Assembly: GCA_047974805.1 (NCBI GenBank)
Contig: JBKECS010000074.1
Coordinates: 1 to 13,412 of the forward strand
DNA length: 13,412 bases
DNA from: JAJXUB01 sp047974805
Lineage (GTDB): Bacteria > Actinomycetota > Actinomycetes > Actinomycetales > Dermatophilaceae
Reading direction: 5' to 3'
How positions within the stretch are numbered: position 1 is the stretch's first letter; each line of letters opens with the position of its first letter. A program made the translations under genes and the position numbers. This document shows positions 1 through 7,010 of the stretch, one piece after another. The notes under the pieces are model-generated. The model saw only the letters and a program-made list of their open reading frames with translations. It ran no database searches and was not told the origin of the DNA.

Positions 1-1
1 C

Positions 2-49
2 GTCAGGCACGTCGAGGTCTTCCTGGATGGGCGGTGTGAGAACTTCCAT
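2..49 (-). CDS. Possible 5' end of a gene running off the left edge
   Basis: An ATG at 47-49 on the minus strand opens a frame of 16 codons (MEVLTPPIQEDLDVPD) that is still open at the window edge. It follows the glycoside hydrolase gene in the same direction after an 83-nt gap. A GAGG lies about 10 nt upstream of the ATG. It may be the third gene of the SnoaL/hydrolase operon. Sixteen residues are too few to name a product, and the start could be chance. Confidence 0.3.
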   Translation of the reverse strand, partial: MEVLTPPIQEDLDVPD

Positions 50-132
50 CCTCGGGAGGCCTCGACGCCTACCCCGCGACCAACGCGCCGACCAGACCTA
101 CACCCTCATCTGTGATGAGCCTGATACCCCCC

Positions 133-1218
133 TCACGTTGCCGGGGCGGTTCCAAGGCGCAGACCCAACGTGTCGCGCAGGTGGTAGGCGGCCAGCAGGA
201 AGAAGCTCTGGGATAGCGGCATCGAGCCCATCGGGACCCCGGGGCCTCCCGGGGGTACAACGGTTCGCCCGATCGAACAGTCCGGCGCAACGATCGCGGC
301 GACAGCGTCGAGCCCCCGTAGCGCTGAGTCGAGTAGCGCTTCATCCGCCAGCCCGAGTTCGTTTGCCTGCCCCACCGCGTAGGCATACATCAACGTGCCG
401 GATGCTTCCAGGGGGGTGGTCGTGTCATCTATGAAGTCATGGAAGAAGCCACTGGCGTCCTGGGCGCGGGACATCGCCTCCAAGAGCTGCCGCAGCATCG
501 AACGGACTTCCGCGGCCCGGGGGTGGTCTGGGGCTTCCGCCAAAACCTCTCCCGCGGCACAGATCAACCATCCATTGCCCCTCAGCCAGAAGGTGGATTC
601 GGGGAAGGAGTTGGGTCGTTCGGACCAGATGTGCCGCGCCAGCCCGGTTCCCGGGTCGAGGAGGCGTTGGGCGCACATCATCAAGTGCGCGTATGCCTCG
701 TCGGCCCAGTCATCCCGGCCGGTAATGCGCCCGACCTTCGCAAGGGCCCCGCAGACAGGGTAGACCTCATCGATCCACACCTCGGGTGCCGATCCGTTCA
801 TGCGCAGGAAGCCCTCGCTGGTCCGGGGACCCTCAAGAACGGCTTCGAGCTGCCGGGTCGCCGCATTCAGGTAGGTCTGGTCGCCCGTCTTCTCGAAGAG
901 CAATCCCAGGGGGGCGCTGAAGTATGCGGCGACGCTGGCCGTCCGTTCGAAGCTCCGCATGATCGCCGTGTCCATAGTGCGGAACGCGCCGAACGCGAGG
1001 TTCGTCGTGGCGCCGTAGGCAAGCCACCCTGCGGTCGTCTGTGTCGCCACGGCACGGTTGAGCCAACGCTGGGCGGTATCTAACCCGGCGTCCCCACACC
1101 AGTTCATGAGAACTGTCATGGCGCCCTGACGTTCCCAGTAGTCGTCTTCAAGGTTCCAGGCGCAGACCGCGTCGAGCATCCGCTGCACCAAGGCGTCATC
1201 GACGTGTGGGTACTTCAT
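133..1218 (-). CDS. Glycoside hydrolase family 88/105-like protein (unsaturated glycosyl hydrolase)
   Basis: This 361-aa protein has the look of an (alpha/alpha)6-barrel of the YteR/GH105 type. Such enzymes hydrate the C4-C5 double bond of unsaturated uronyl residues left by polysaccharide lyases. Visible family signatures are VWIDEVYP (147-154, D150 in the place of the catalytic Asp of YteR-type enzymes), FWLRGNGW (210-217), and a C-terminal EASGTLMYAYAV (271-282). Length is near the family norm of about 350-380. No signal peptide is seen, so it should act in the cytoplasm on imported oligosaccharides or a small glycoside. The ATG at 1218 has GGGAG 8 nt upstream, lying between it and the stop of the SnoaL-domain gene 12 nt away, so the two are very likely one operon. 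The true substrate cannot be read from the sequence. With a SnoaL partner instead of transporters or lyases, a non-pectin substrate is possible (inference). Confidence 0.85.
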   Translation of the reverse strand: MKYPHVDDALVQRMLDAVCAWNLEDDYWERQGAMTVLMNWCGDAGLDTAQRWLNRAVATQTTAGWLAYGATTNLAFGAFRTMDTAIMRSFERTASVAAYFSAPLGLLFEKTGDQTYLNAATRQLEAVLEGPRTSEGFLRMNGSAPEVWIDEVYPVCGALAKVGRITGRDDWADEAYAHLMMCAQRLLDPGTGLARHIWSERPNSFPESTFWLRGNGWLICAAGEVLAEAPDHPRAAEVRSMLRQLLEAMSRAQDASGFFHDFIDDTTTPLEASGTLMYAYAVGQANELGLADEALLDSALRGLDAVAAIVAPDCSIGRTVVPPGGPGVPMGSMPLSQSFFLLAAYHLRDTLGLRLGTAPAT

Positions 1219-1232
1219 CGTGTTTCTCCCAT

Positions 1233-2120
1233 CTACGGCTCATCGGCAAGATGGCCCATTACGGCTGCGTCGCCTGATGTCCAGGAGCGCAGCAGTTTGC
1301 GGGAATCAATTCGCCAGTCGTTGTGCGTCTTGATCCACCGATCGATATACGTGCCGGCAACGACGAACCTGCCTTCTCCGCGCACGTGTTGGGCGACAAA
1401 TGGGGTGACTGATTCGGCGCGGTCCCCGGTAACGGTGATTCGAGGGCTCGTGGTGAGGTGCTGGGTCGTATCTACATCTCGAACCGCCGCCCGGCAGGCC
1501 GACACGACGGCCTCCTGCCCCAGGCATTCACCCGACGCGGCGTAGTCGACGACGCACGTTTCGGTGAAGCACTCCCGCAGCGCGGGCCAGTCGCGGTCGT
1601 CGATGGCGGCGCCGTAATTGCTGATAACACGTTGAATGTGACGTTCGGCAAGCAGCGTTCCTAGCGAGTCGTCGGAGGGCACCTGACCCGCGTGCCCAGT
1701 TCCTGGATGAACCCAATGGAACACGAACGAGCTTCGCGAAATTCGCCATGTGCCATCAACTCGCCGGAAATCGTCGTCATAGAACCCCAGAATCCGCACG
1801 GGGTCCCAGGTGCCGGGCGCGGGGTGCAGATCGATGAGATACCAGCGACCCCGCGCCTGGTCCCCGGTCACCTCGATGCGCGGGTTGGTGATTGCGTGCA
1901 TCCGGGTACCGGGAACGCCAGACGCTCGCATTTGTTCCGCATATGCTATTCGGATTGCTTCCCTGCCTCGCCATGACCCGACGCTCCCGAAGTCGCACAT
2001 CGCATCGTCAGTGAAAAGGCTGATCAGGCTGTCCAGGTCACCGCTGTCATAGGACCAGCAGTAGGCGTGTTTGACCGCGTTGATCTCGTGCCAGCCCTGC
2101 GAAATCGAATCGGCATCCAT
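1233..2120 (-). CDS. Tandem SnoaL-like (NTF2-fold) protein
   Basis: This protein carries two successive SnoaL-like NTF2-fold domains. With the start chosen here it has 295 aa, with domains at roughly 10-137 and 155-283. Each domain repeats the same plan: an N-terminal helix (INAVKHAYCWSYDSGDLDSL; HIQRVISNYGAAIDDRDWPAL), an acidic 'F(T)..C..D' segment, a strand around H-x-x-(T/S)-x-P-R-I-x-V-T-G-D, and a final 'W(R)I..' strand. SnoaL-type domains serve as polyketide cyclases, hydroxylases, dehydratases or isomerases of polycyclic substrates, so the reaction cannot be fixed. The frame stays open to an ATG at 2168, but that start has no ribosome-binding site. The ATG at 2120 follows AGAAGG with an 8-nt spacer and begins just before the first domain, so it is preferred. 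The gene is followed directly by the glycoside hydrolase gene. Confidence 0.82.
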   Translation of the reverse strand: MDADSISQGWHEINAVKHAYCWSYDSGDLDSLISLFTDDAMCDFGSVGSWRGREAIRIAYAEQMRASGVPGTRMHAITNPRIEVTGDQARGRWYLIDLHPAPGTWDPVRILGFYDDDFRRVDGTWRISRSSFVFHWVHPGTGHAGQVPSDDSLGTLLAERHIQRVISNYGAAIDDRDWPALRECFTETCVVDYAASGECLGQEAVVSACRAAVRDVDTTQHLTTSPRITVTGDRAESVTPFVAQHVRGEGRFVVAGTYIDRWIKTHNDWRIDSRKLLRSWTSGDAAVMGHLADEP

Positions 2121-2177
2121 CGCGTGAGCCTTCTCGTCGACACCCATGCACACTTTGGTTCGAGCCATGGTTGTCTA

Positions 2178-2189
2178 TTGGACGTCCAA
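2178..2189. promoter_or_regulatory. 12-bp perfect palindrome, candidate operator
   Basis: TTGGACGTCCAA is its own reverse complement. It lies 58 nt upstream of the preferred start of the SnoaL-domain gene. On the minus strand a TTGACG, a good -35 match, directly precedes it, so a dimeric repressor (TetR, GntR or similar) bound here would block transcription. No regulator gene is visible in the window. The regulator family is not known. Confidence 0.4.
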
Positions 2190-2270
2190 CGTCAAGCGTC
2201 GTATCAACCCGTGATCGTGACCCTTCGCCGACGGCCATTGACCGGCGGAATGCCTGTGCATATTCTCTTA

Positions 2271-2284
2271 AACGTTAATCGTTA
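2271..2284. repeat. Tandem 7-mer repeat in an AT-rich patch
   Basis: AACGTTA is followed directly by ATCGTTA. The patch, with flanking TTAA at 2268-2271, is strikingly AT-rich for this region and lies between the SnoaL operon and the PPOX gene. It could be a second regulator site or a UP-like element. Nothing else is recognisable between 2190 and 2419. Confidence 0.25.
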
Positions 2285-2419
2285 GATACAACCAAGCGCT
2301 GTCGTCCATGTCCACCGATTGCTTGAGTGCGCGGAGTCCGACATGCCACGGCATCCCACTGCGAAACCGCGCACCAATTTGGGAGGCTGAGTTGACCGTA
2401 ACGATCGTCGCTGCACCTT

Positions 2420-2971
2420 ATGCCCATCGAGCGACATCACCACTGGCACGAGCCCTCGCGACAATCCAAAGCGTCCTCTGAACACATGCCAGTCGACGAC
2501 CGCAACCTCGAGTCCCTCCACCATGCCCGGCTCTCGCAGCCCGACCGCTCGCTGCTCTTGATCGATCAGCACGAATGCACCTTCGTGTTCGCCACGCCCG
2601 ATGGTTGGCCCTGCGGGGTAGTCATGAACTACCTCTACCGAGCCGATCAATTCCTGTTGACCTCGGTCCAGGACCGCCCCCAAGTTGCGGCTCTGGTGCA
2701 TGACCCGCGAGTGAGCATTGTCGTGTCGAGTGCTGGCACGACTTTGCCGAACCGGCAGATGCTGAGTTTTCGTGGACGCGCCACAGTTCTGCGCAGCCAG
2801 GCGGAGGTCCAGCCGTGGCTCGATGTCTTCGCCGATGCCTGGGCCGCGGAACGTCACCGGGACCTGTTCCGCCGACAGCTCGACAGCGCCAATCGGGTGG
2901 TCATCAAAGTGGATCAACTCGTCAGGTCTGCGAGCTACGACCACCGTCGTGTCGGCCGATCGGACCCGTGA
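2420..2971 (+). CDS. Pyridoxamine 5'-phosphate oxidase-like (FMN/F420 split-barrel) protein
   Basis: This 183-aa protein resembles the PPOX-like flavin-binding split barrel. A core strand pattern runs from about 45 to 120 (RSLLLIDQHECTFVF, WPCGVVMNYLYRADQFLLTS, DPRVSIVVSS, LSFRGRATVL). It is followed by a helix and a closing strand (NRVVIKVDQLVRSASYDHR, 158-176) like the usual C-terminal 'V..V....SYDHR' of this family. Such proteins bind FMN, F420 or haem and often act as small reductases. Neither the ATG at 2420 nor the in-frame ATG at 2486 has a convincing ribosome-binding site. The 2486 start would drop a 22-residue His-rich leader and still keep the whole barrel, so the start is uncertain. 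The gene stands alone on the plus strand. Its 3' end lies about 27 nt from the broken end of the convergent oxidoreductase remnant. Confidence 0.72.
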   Translation: MPIERHHHWHEPSRQSKASSEHMPVDDRNLESLHHARLSQPDRSLLLIDQHECTFVFATPDGWPCGVVMNYLYRADQFLLTSVQDRPQVAALVHDPRVSIVVSSAGTTLPNRQMLSFRGRATVLRSQAEVQPWLDVFADAWAAERHRDLFRRQLDSANRVVIKVDQLVRSASYDHRRVGRSDP

Positions 2972-2997
2972 TCGCGCTCGGGCTCTGGCGTTGGCCG

Positions 2998-3388
2998 ATG
3001 ACGCCGTGCCGTCCGCCAGATCCGGCCGCGAGGTGACACTGCCGACGTTGTGCGCCATCGTGTCCCACCTGACGGTTTCCCCAGTGTCGGTCACCGCGGT
3101 TCTGTCGCCGAGGCCGAGGTCGCGCACCGTCCCGGCGAGGTGCCGGACTCCAGCCCGTGCGGCGAGAGGCGTGACGCAGACCCGACCGGCAGACGGCGGC
3201 AACGTCCCGACTGCGACAGCGACTGCATTGCCGCTGTAGCGAAACTCGGGTGGCGCGATGAGCGTGACGTCATACCCGACGGCCTGGAGACGGGCGGCGT
3301 GCCGCAGCAGGTGCAGATGGGAATGCCCTGCGCCGACGAGCAGCAGCCGTTCGGGTCCGGGCTGCCGGTGCCGGCCCACAGCGTTCAC
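2998..3388 (-). pseudogene. NAD(P)/FAD-dependent oxidoreductase, N-terminal remnant
   Basis: About 130 residues of a pyridine nucleotide-disulphide oxidoreductase are recognisable: a first beta-strand and dinucleotide-binding loop (ERLLLVGAGHSHLHLL, 13-28), VTLIAPPEFRYSG (41-53), and WDTMAHNVGS (108-117), where intact relatives have a similar 'N(I/V)GS' segment. The GxGxxH form of the loop is typical of the NDH-2/selenide-type branch. Intact members are about 350-400 aa. Here similarity stops near 2998, and the frame then runs antisense through the PPOX gene with no family features, so the FAD/NAD and C-terminal parts are gone. The GTG at 3388 overlaps the stop of the transposase frame by GTGA. 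The stump is presumably non-functional. It marks a deletion or recombination junction near 2972-2998. Confidence 0.65.
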
Positions 3389-4863
3389 TCGGTGACGGTG
3401 ACCCCGCGCCAGAAGGCGAGGTACCCCGCGATCGGCACGGCGGCCCCCTCGGGGTGACGGTAGGTCCAGGACGCGTCGCGGTTCTCCTGCCCGTCGACTC
3501 GCACGGTGTAGTAGGACGCGGTCCCCTTTTCGTAGAGGAAGGGCATCCGGTCGTCGCCGGGCCGGAAGGTGCCCGGCCTGAGCTGGCGAAGGTCGTCGAG
3601 GATCTCTCCGTCGTAGGTCAGGCCGCGGTACTCGACGCCGGCGTTGCCGATCTTGAGCCAGCGCTTGGGCAGGAACTGATAGATGAGGTCGGGCCGTTGT
3701 GGGACGACGATATTTCCGACGGCGGGCAGCAGCATGTCGAATCGTTCAAGGGGAGTGAAGTGGCCTGCCTCCATGCCGGGCAGGCGGATGCCATCGTGCG
3801 GGGCTCTGTGGTAGTCGAGGGCGATGAATCGGTGGAGGTGCTCCTCGAGTTCCTGAGCGGTGAGCAGCGGCTTGTCGGCGATCATGACCGTGCGGCCGCG
3901 TTCAGTGACCCGCCTGCCCTTGAAGCCGGGAATCTGCTGACAGGCGCGTTGGAGGCTCTCGTGCCACCGCTCAACATGCGAATTGTCAATGGGACGGCTC
4001 CCCCGGGAAGGGAGCAGATCGGCGCCGAAGTCGACCACCAGAGCACGGAAGTCGACCGACAGGAAGATGGAGCCGTTGTCGGCGCGAAGGGACATGAGCG
4101 TCACCGCGGGTTTGATGTGTTCGCTTCGAATGGCTCGGCTCGTGTTGGGTCTCGGAGATCGGTGCGTATAGAGCGGACGCCCGCCGAAGTCGAGGCTGAC
4201 TAAGAGGCCGCACCAGCGGAAGCTGTCGATCGTCACTTCGTCGTCGCCCGTGACCAGCATCGACATCGGGCGCATCGCGTCGTAGAGGCAGAGGCTGGCC
4301 TCGAACGAGGTAGCGCTCCGAGGCACCACGCGGAGCGCCACGATGACGCGGGTGGGAACGGAGATGACGGTGATGACCTCGACCGAATACACGCGACCTG
4401 TGAGCGGGTCGATGACGAAGCCATCCCACCTCGTGACGTCGACGGCGAGGTGTCCTGGGTGGATAGCGGGGTAGCTGCGTCTGCCGGAACTCTTGCGGAG
4501 TTCCTTGCCTCGGTTCTGTCGGGTGGTGTTTCCGATGGCCCTCATCCGGGCGGAGAGGTACTCCTGCAGCAGTCTTTGCGGCAGGTGCACATCCGTGACC
4601 CCTTGGTGCTTCAGCTGCACGCGGATCTGGCGCTCGACTTCCTTCTGGTTGTCGATGCTGACGTCCCCGTCGTAGCGCGAGAAGATCTCCTCGGCGACGC
4701 GGAGGAACCGCGGGTCGAGGGCGTCGAAGCCTTGGACTCCCTTGGTCTTGCGGCCGTCGACGAGACCACGGAGCCCCTCGCGCTGCCAAGCCTTGACCCA
4801 GAGGCGCACCGTACTCTCGGACACTGACTCCGAGATGAGTTCGCCGGCTTGGACCCGTCGCAT
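3385..4863 (-). CDS. TnsB/Mu-type DDE transposase, catalytic part (downstream of an in-frame stop)
   Basis: This 492-aa frame carries the catalytic core of a Mu/TnsB-like transposase. An HTH lies at about 14-38 (SESTVRLWVKAWQREGLRGL), an rve integrase core at 138-310, and a Mu-type C-terminal beta-barrel from about 400. The DDE triad is visible as D142 (LAVDVTRWDG), D262 (LRADNGS) and E298 (NSHVERW), with exactly 35 residues between the second Asp and the Glu. The enzyme would cut and join transposon 3' ends to target DNA. The same frame continues upstream into the 4870-5280 segment, separated only by TGA and two Ile codons, so the ATG at 4863 is probably not the original start. The C-terminus ends soon after the barrel with GVTVTE and may also be shortened. 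The TGA overlaps the GTG of the oxidoreductase remnant. Confidence 0.82.
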   Translation of the reverse strand: MRRVQAGELISESVSESTVRLWVKAWQREGLRGLVDGRKTKGVQGFDALDPRFLRVAEEIFSRYDGDVSIDNQKEVERQIRVQLKHQGVTDVHLPQRLLQEYLSARMRAIGNTTRQNRGKELRKSSGRRSYPAIHPGHLAVDVTRWDGFVIDPLTGRVYSVEVITVISVPTRVIVALRVVPRSATSFEASLCLYDAMRPMSMLVTGDDEVTIDSFRWCGLLVSLDFGGRPLYTHRSPRPNTSRAIRSEHIKPAVTLMSLRADNGSIFLSVDFRALVVDFGADLLPSRGSRPIDNSHVERWHESLQRACQQIPGFKGRRVTERGRTVMIADKPLLTAQELEEHLHRFIALDYHRAPHDGIRLPGMEAGHFTPLERFDMLLPAVGNIVVPQRPDLIYQFLPKRWLKIGNAGVEYRGLTYDGEILDDLRQLRPGTFRPGDDRMPFLYEKGTASYYTVRVDGQENRDASWTYRHPEGAAVPIAGYLAFWRGVTVTE

Positions 4864-4869
4864 GATGAT

Positions 4870-5280
4870 TCAGTCGACACTTCGCTCCACGGACAGCTGG
4901 CGAGCCATCCGACCTATGCGGACGGTCAGGCTGACGCCGTAGCCATCCCCGAAAGGGTGGAACGGTTCGCCCTTCCTGGCGAAGTCGGCGAGGCCGTCGC
5001 GGTAGCCAGTGAGGATCTCCAGAACAACTTCAAGCCGTGCAAGAGCCTCGAGTCGGACGGCCATTGGGAGACTGCTCCACCAGGGCTCGAGCGCGAGATG
5101 GACACCTTGGACCCGTGTCTCGTCGGTCTCGCGTGCCTCGAGTTGGTCCCAGCGGACCTCCTCTTCGTCCCCAACGACCGTCTTGACGCGTATGCCGTAG
5201 CGCTCGATACCCAGAACGTGAACGGGGCCATTGGGCATGAGCAGCTTCATGCCTTTGGCGATGACAACCTCGTGGCTCAC
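4870..5280 (-). CDS. TnsB-like transposase, N-terminal part ending at an in-frame TGA
   Basis: This 136-aa frame is the amino-terminal portion of the TnsB-like protein. It starts at a GTG whose bases overlap the TGA of the TnsA-like gene (GTGA), which implies translational coupling. An N-terminal beta-rich segment (about 1-50: MPNGPVHVLGIERYGIRVKTV, then a WDQLEA stretch) is followed by helices. The end (SLTVRIGRMARQLSVERSVD) looks like the first part of a DNA-binding domain that continues in the next frame. The stop at 4870-4872 is in the same reading frame as the 492-aa segment downstream (both frames divide by 3 without remainder). The two together would give a protein of about 631 codons. 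A single C-to-T change (CGA to TGA) would explain the stop. Readthrough or restart at the ATG 6 nt later are alternatives. Confidence 0.7.
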   Translation of the reverse strand: MSHEVVIAKGMKLLMPNGPVHVLGIERYGIRVKTVVGDEEEVRWDQLEARETDETRVQGVHLALEPWWSSLPMAVRLEALARLEVVLEILTGYRDGLADFARKGEPFHPFGDGYGVSLTVRIGRMARQLSVERSVD

Positions 5281-6044
5281 GCCAAAGCCTCGGCCTGGGG
5301 GATCGAGAGCCTGGTTGAGCGACTCAGGTGCTTGTCGAGGTCACAGAGCAGGTCGCCTCGCCAGACGGCGTGCCACATGGCCGCCCTGAGGTGCCCGCCC
5401 CCATCATCAGTCGCGAGAACTCCGCCGATCGACCTGATCCGGGTGTCGCCCACGAGCGTCGCCAGGCGGGTGGCGTAGTCCGCGGGCGGGCGCCGAAAGC
5501 CGTGCAGCCACATGAGGTTGGCCCTGCGCACGCGGGACAAACCCGCGAAGACCTCGTAGTGCCAGCCAACCCCTCGACAAGCTCGACCCGTCAGGTCGGC
5601 CTTGATCTTGAAGTCATCATCCTGCCGGCGGGTTGCCCGAACGTCCCAGACAGTCACCATCCCGTCTCTGCCCACGCTCAACAGGTCGGGAGTGTGCTCG
5701 AGCCGTCGATGTCCACGCCTTGCCGGGAGCCGCAGGCGCATCGGCCGCGAGACCAGCCATGAGATCTCTGGACGCCGGTCAAGTTCGCGAAGGAGGTCGT
5801 GCTCCAGCCCCGATTCGAGCCTGATGTGGCCGCCAGTGGTGGTCGAGTAGGCGTATACCGGCACGTGCCGGGACTTGGCCGTCGATATCGGCGCTCTGAC
5901 GCGCACCAGGGAGTGCGAGTCTGGAGGGTGCTCGCTGTTCCAGGCTTGAGTGCCCTCGCCGACGTCGAACCACCAGTCGACGGGATCGTCGGTCAGCACC
6001 ACAGGGGCTGGCTGCCTTCGGGCAGCGCGAATAGACTTGGGCAC
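5277..6044 (-). CDS. TnsA-like heteromeric transposase endonuclease
   Basis: This 255-aa protein matches the TnsA N-terminal endonuclease domain, a restriction-enzyme fold that nicks the 5' strands of a Tn7-like element. The active-site pattern is visible: ESGLEHDLL (77-85) for the Glu, HTPDLL (117-122) for the Asp, and VWDVR (132-136) in the place of the Q-x-K strand, with Arg where Tn7 TnsA has Lys. A conserved-looking block follows (DFKIKADLTGRACRGVGWHYEVF, 144-166, then RRANLMWLHGFRRP). The GTG at 6044 is the only start available for the full frame and has no clear ribosome-binding site at normal distance. The stop overlaps the GTG of the TnsB-like frame. The Lys-to-Arg change could weaken catalysis or may be normal for this actinobacterial branch. 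Confidence 0.8.
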   Translation of the reverse strand: MPKSIRAARRQPAPVVLTDDPVDWWFDVGEGTQAWNSEHPPDSHSLVRVRAPISTAKSRHVPVYAYSTTTGGHIRLESGLEHDLLRELDRRPEISWLVSRPMRLRLPARRGHRRLEHTPDLLSVGRDGMVTVWDVRATRRQDDDFKIKADLTGRACRGVGWHYEVFAGLSRVRRANLMWLHGFRRPPADYATRLATLVGDTRIRSIGGVLATDDGGGHLRAAMWHAVWRGDLLCDLDKHLSRSTRLSIPQAEALA

Positions 6045-6057
6045 GCGGCGGCACCCC

Positions 6058-6089
6058 GGGGCACCTCCGTCGCAACCGGATGGTGCCCC
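6058..6089. promoter_or_regulatory. Hairpin-forming inverted repeat upstream of the TnsA-like gene
   Basis: GGGGCACC then TCCG (6058-6069) pair with CGGA and GGTGCCCC (6077-6089), with a single bulged T at 6081 and a 7-nt loop. This 12-bp stem starts 14 nt upstream of the GTG of the TnsA-like gene, so it would sit in its leader or promoter. It could be an operator, a structure that limits translation, or part of the element's end. It has no U-tract and so is not a standard terminator. Confidence 0.4.
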
Positions 6090-6183
6090 ACTTCATTGGC
6101 CTGACCCCAGCGTAGATCCGAGGCCAGGTCGTGTCGACGCCGTAAACGCCCGTGTCCTCCCGTCGATTATTTCGTCCCACCGG

Positions 6184-6192
6184 TTATCCACA
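6184..6192 (+). promoter_or_regulatory. Consensus DnaA box
   Basis: TTATCCACA matches the DnaA-box consensus exactly. It lies in the 250-nt gap between the TnsA-like gene and the zinc-finger gene. One exact 9-mer can arise by chance. It is noted because a matching site occurs upstream of dnaB in the opposite orientation. Confidence 0.3.
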
Positions 6193-6295
6193 GGACTTGC
6201 GCGGGCGCCGGGTCCGTATGCCGCTGACCTGCGCGAACGGAATATTCGACGCTTGCTGAAGCAGGCCGTTCAACCCCTTGGAAGGGATCTTCGCC

Positions 6296-6919
6296 ATGAC
6301 GAACTTCGGCCTCAGCCCCGCCGAGTTCACCGAACTCATCCGAGAGGTGGCAACCGAGGACGCCAAGTGCCTCAACCCGAAGTGCAACGCGAGACTGACC
6401 TACCGCACCTCCAGGCGGGGACGTCAGGCGCTCTACTGCGACGACGTATGCCGCCGCTCGACGTGGCGCGCCAAGGCGAAGCTGACGGCTGACCTTCACG
6501 CGGTACTCGAGGCACACGAGATGCTCGAGCGTCCCGCCGCGGCGGAGCGGCTGCGTGCCGCAGAGGCCAGGCTCAGATGGCTCCTTGCGCGCTACCCCGC
6601 CGGCCCATCAGCGGACGACGCGACCGAGAGTCACGACGTTGATCGGTTGCCACTGGCCGTCATCTTCGCGCGGATGGACGACGACTGGACCGAAGAGGCC
6701 CTCGCTGAGGCAGGTCGCTACGACGCTCGGATGCGTGTCAAGTACATGAACCGACGGCGGATGCCTCTCCCAGTGACCCCGACGCAGGACGAGCGGCGCC
6801 GCGCCGCGATCGCCCGTCAGCGACAACTCGAAGTCGAGCGCCGGCTGCTGCATGGAGGGCTGCAATGCTCTACGCCTCCGCGAGGCGTAGAGCAGCACTT
6901 GGAGGGGCCGGTAGGTTGA
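6296..6919 (+). CDS. Small zinc-finger protein of unknown function
   Basis: This 207-aa protein has four cysteines in two pairs near the N-terminus: C25-x4-C30 and C48-x3-C52 (CLNPKC ... RQALYCDDVCRR). This is the 'C...GR..YC...CR' zinc-knuckle pattern seen in many uncharacterised actinobacterial proteins. The rest is rich in Arg, Ala and Glu and mostly helical: a possible short coiled coil at 63-100 and a charged helix at 165-186. It is probably a DNA- or RNA-binding accessory protein, but no family function is known to me. The ATG at 6296 has GGAAGGG with a 9-nt spacer; a TTG six codons upstream has none. The last ~16 codons are formed by a perfect inverted repeat, so the original C-terminus may have been changed. 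The methyltransferase gene follows after 91 nt on the same strand, so the two may be co-transcribed. Confidence 0.68.
   Translation: MTNFGLSPAEFTELIREVATEDAKCLNPKCNARLTYRTSRRGRQALYCDDVCRRSTWRAKAKLTADLHAVLEAHEMLERPAAAERLRAAEARLRWLLARYPAGPSADDATESHDVDRLPLAVIFARMDDDWTEEALAEAGRYDARMRVKYMNRRRMPLPVTPTQDERRRAAIARQRQLEVERRLLHGGLQCSTPPRGVEQHLEGPVG
6866..6894. repeat. Perfect 13-bp inverted repeat with 3-nt loop
   Basis: TGCTCTACGCCTC (6866-6878) and its exact reverse complement (6882-6894) flank CGC. The repeat lies inside the 3' end of the zinc-finger gene and upstream of the methyltransferase gene. It lacks a T-run. It could be an intrinsic terminator-like or attenuating hairpin, an operator, or a recombination or recognition site for the island's own enzymes. 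Confidence 0.6.
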
Positions 6920-7010
6920 CCGAGCGGGGCGGTCTGCAACGCTGTCTGGCCGACTCCCTAGACTCGGTGTCGGAGGGTGTCCTCGCATGACTTGACGGAA
7001 GGGAGTCCGG

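Larger units (their letters stand above)
3385..6044 (-). mobile_element. TnsA/TnsB (Tn7/Mu-like) transposition module, probably decayed
   Basis: Two adjacent minus-strand genes encode the two halves of a heteromeric Tn7-like transposase: a TnsA-like 5'-strand endonuclease and a TnsB-like DDE enzyme, overlapping by GTGA as in an operon. No TnsC-like AAA+ regulator or target selector is seen in the window. The in-frame stop in the TnsB frame and the broken oxidoreductase at its 3' side argue that the element is immobile. I could not find matching terminal inverted repeats or a target duplication, so the given limits are those of the genes, not of the element. The accessory genes at 6296-11306 could be its cargo (inference). 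Confidence 0.6.

Noticed and set aside
3454..4203. Long plus-strand frame of 249 codons opposite the transposase
   Set aside because: It is the antisense shadow of the DDE transposase, common in GC-rich DNA, and shows no domain features.
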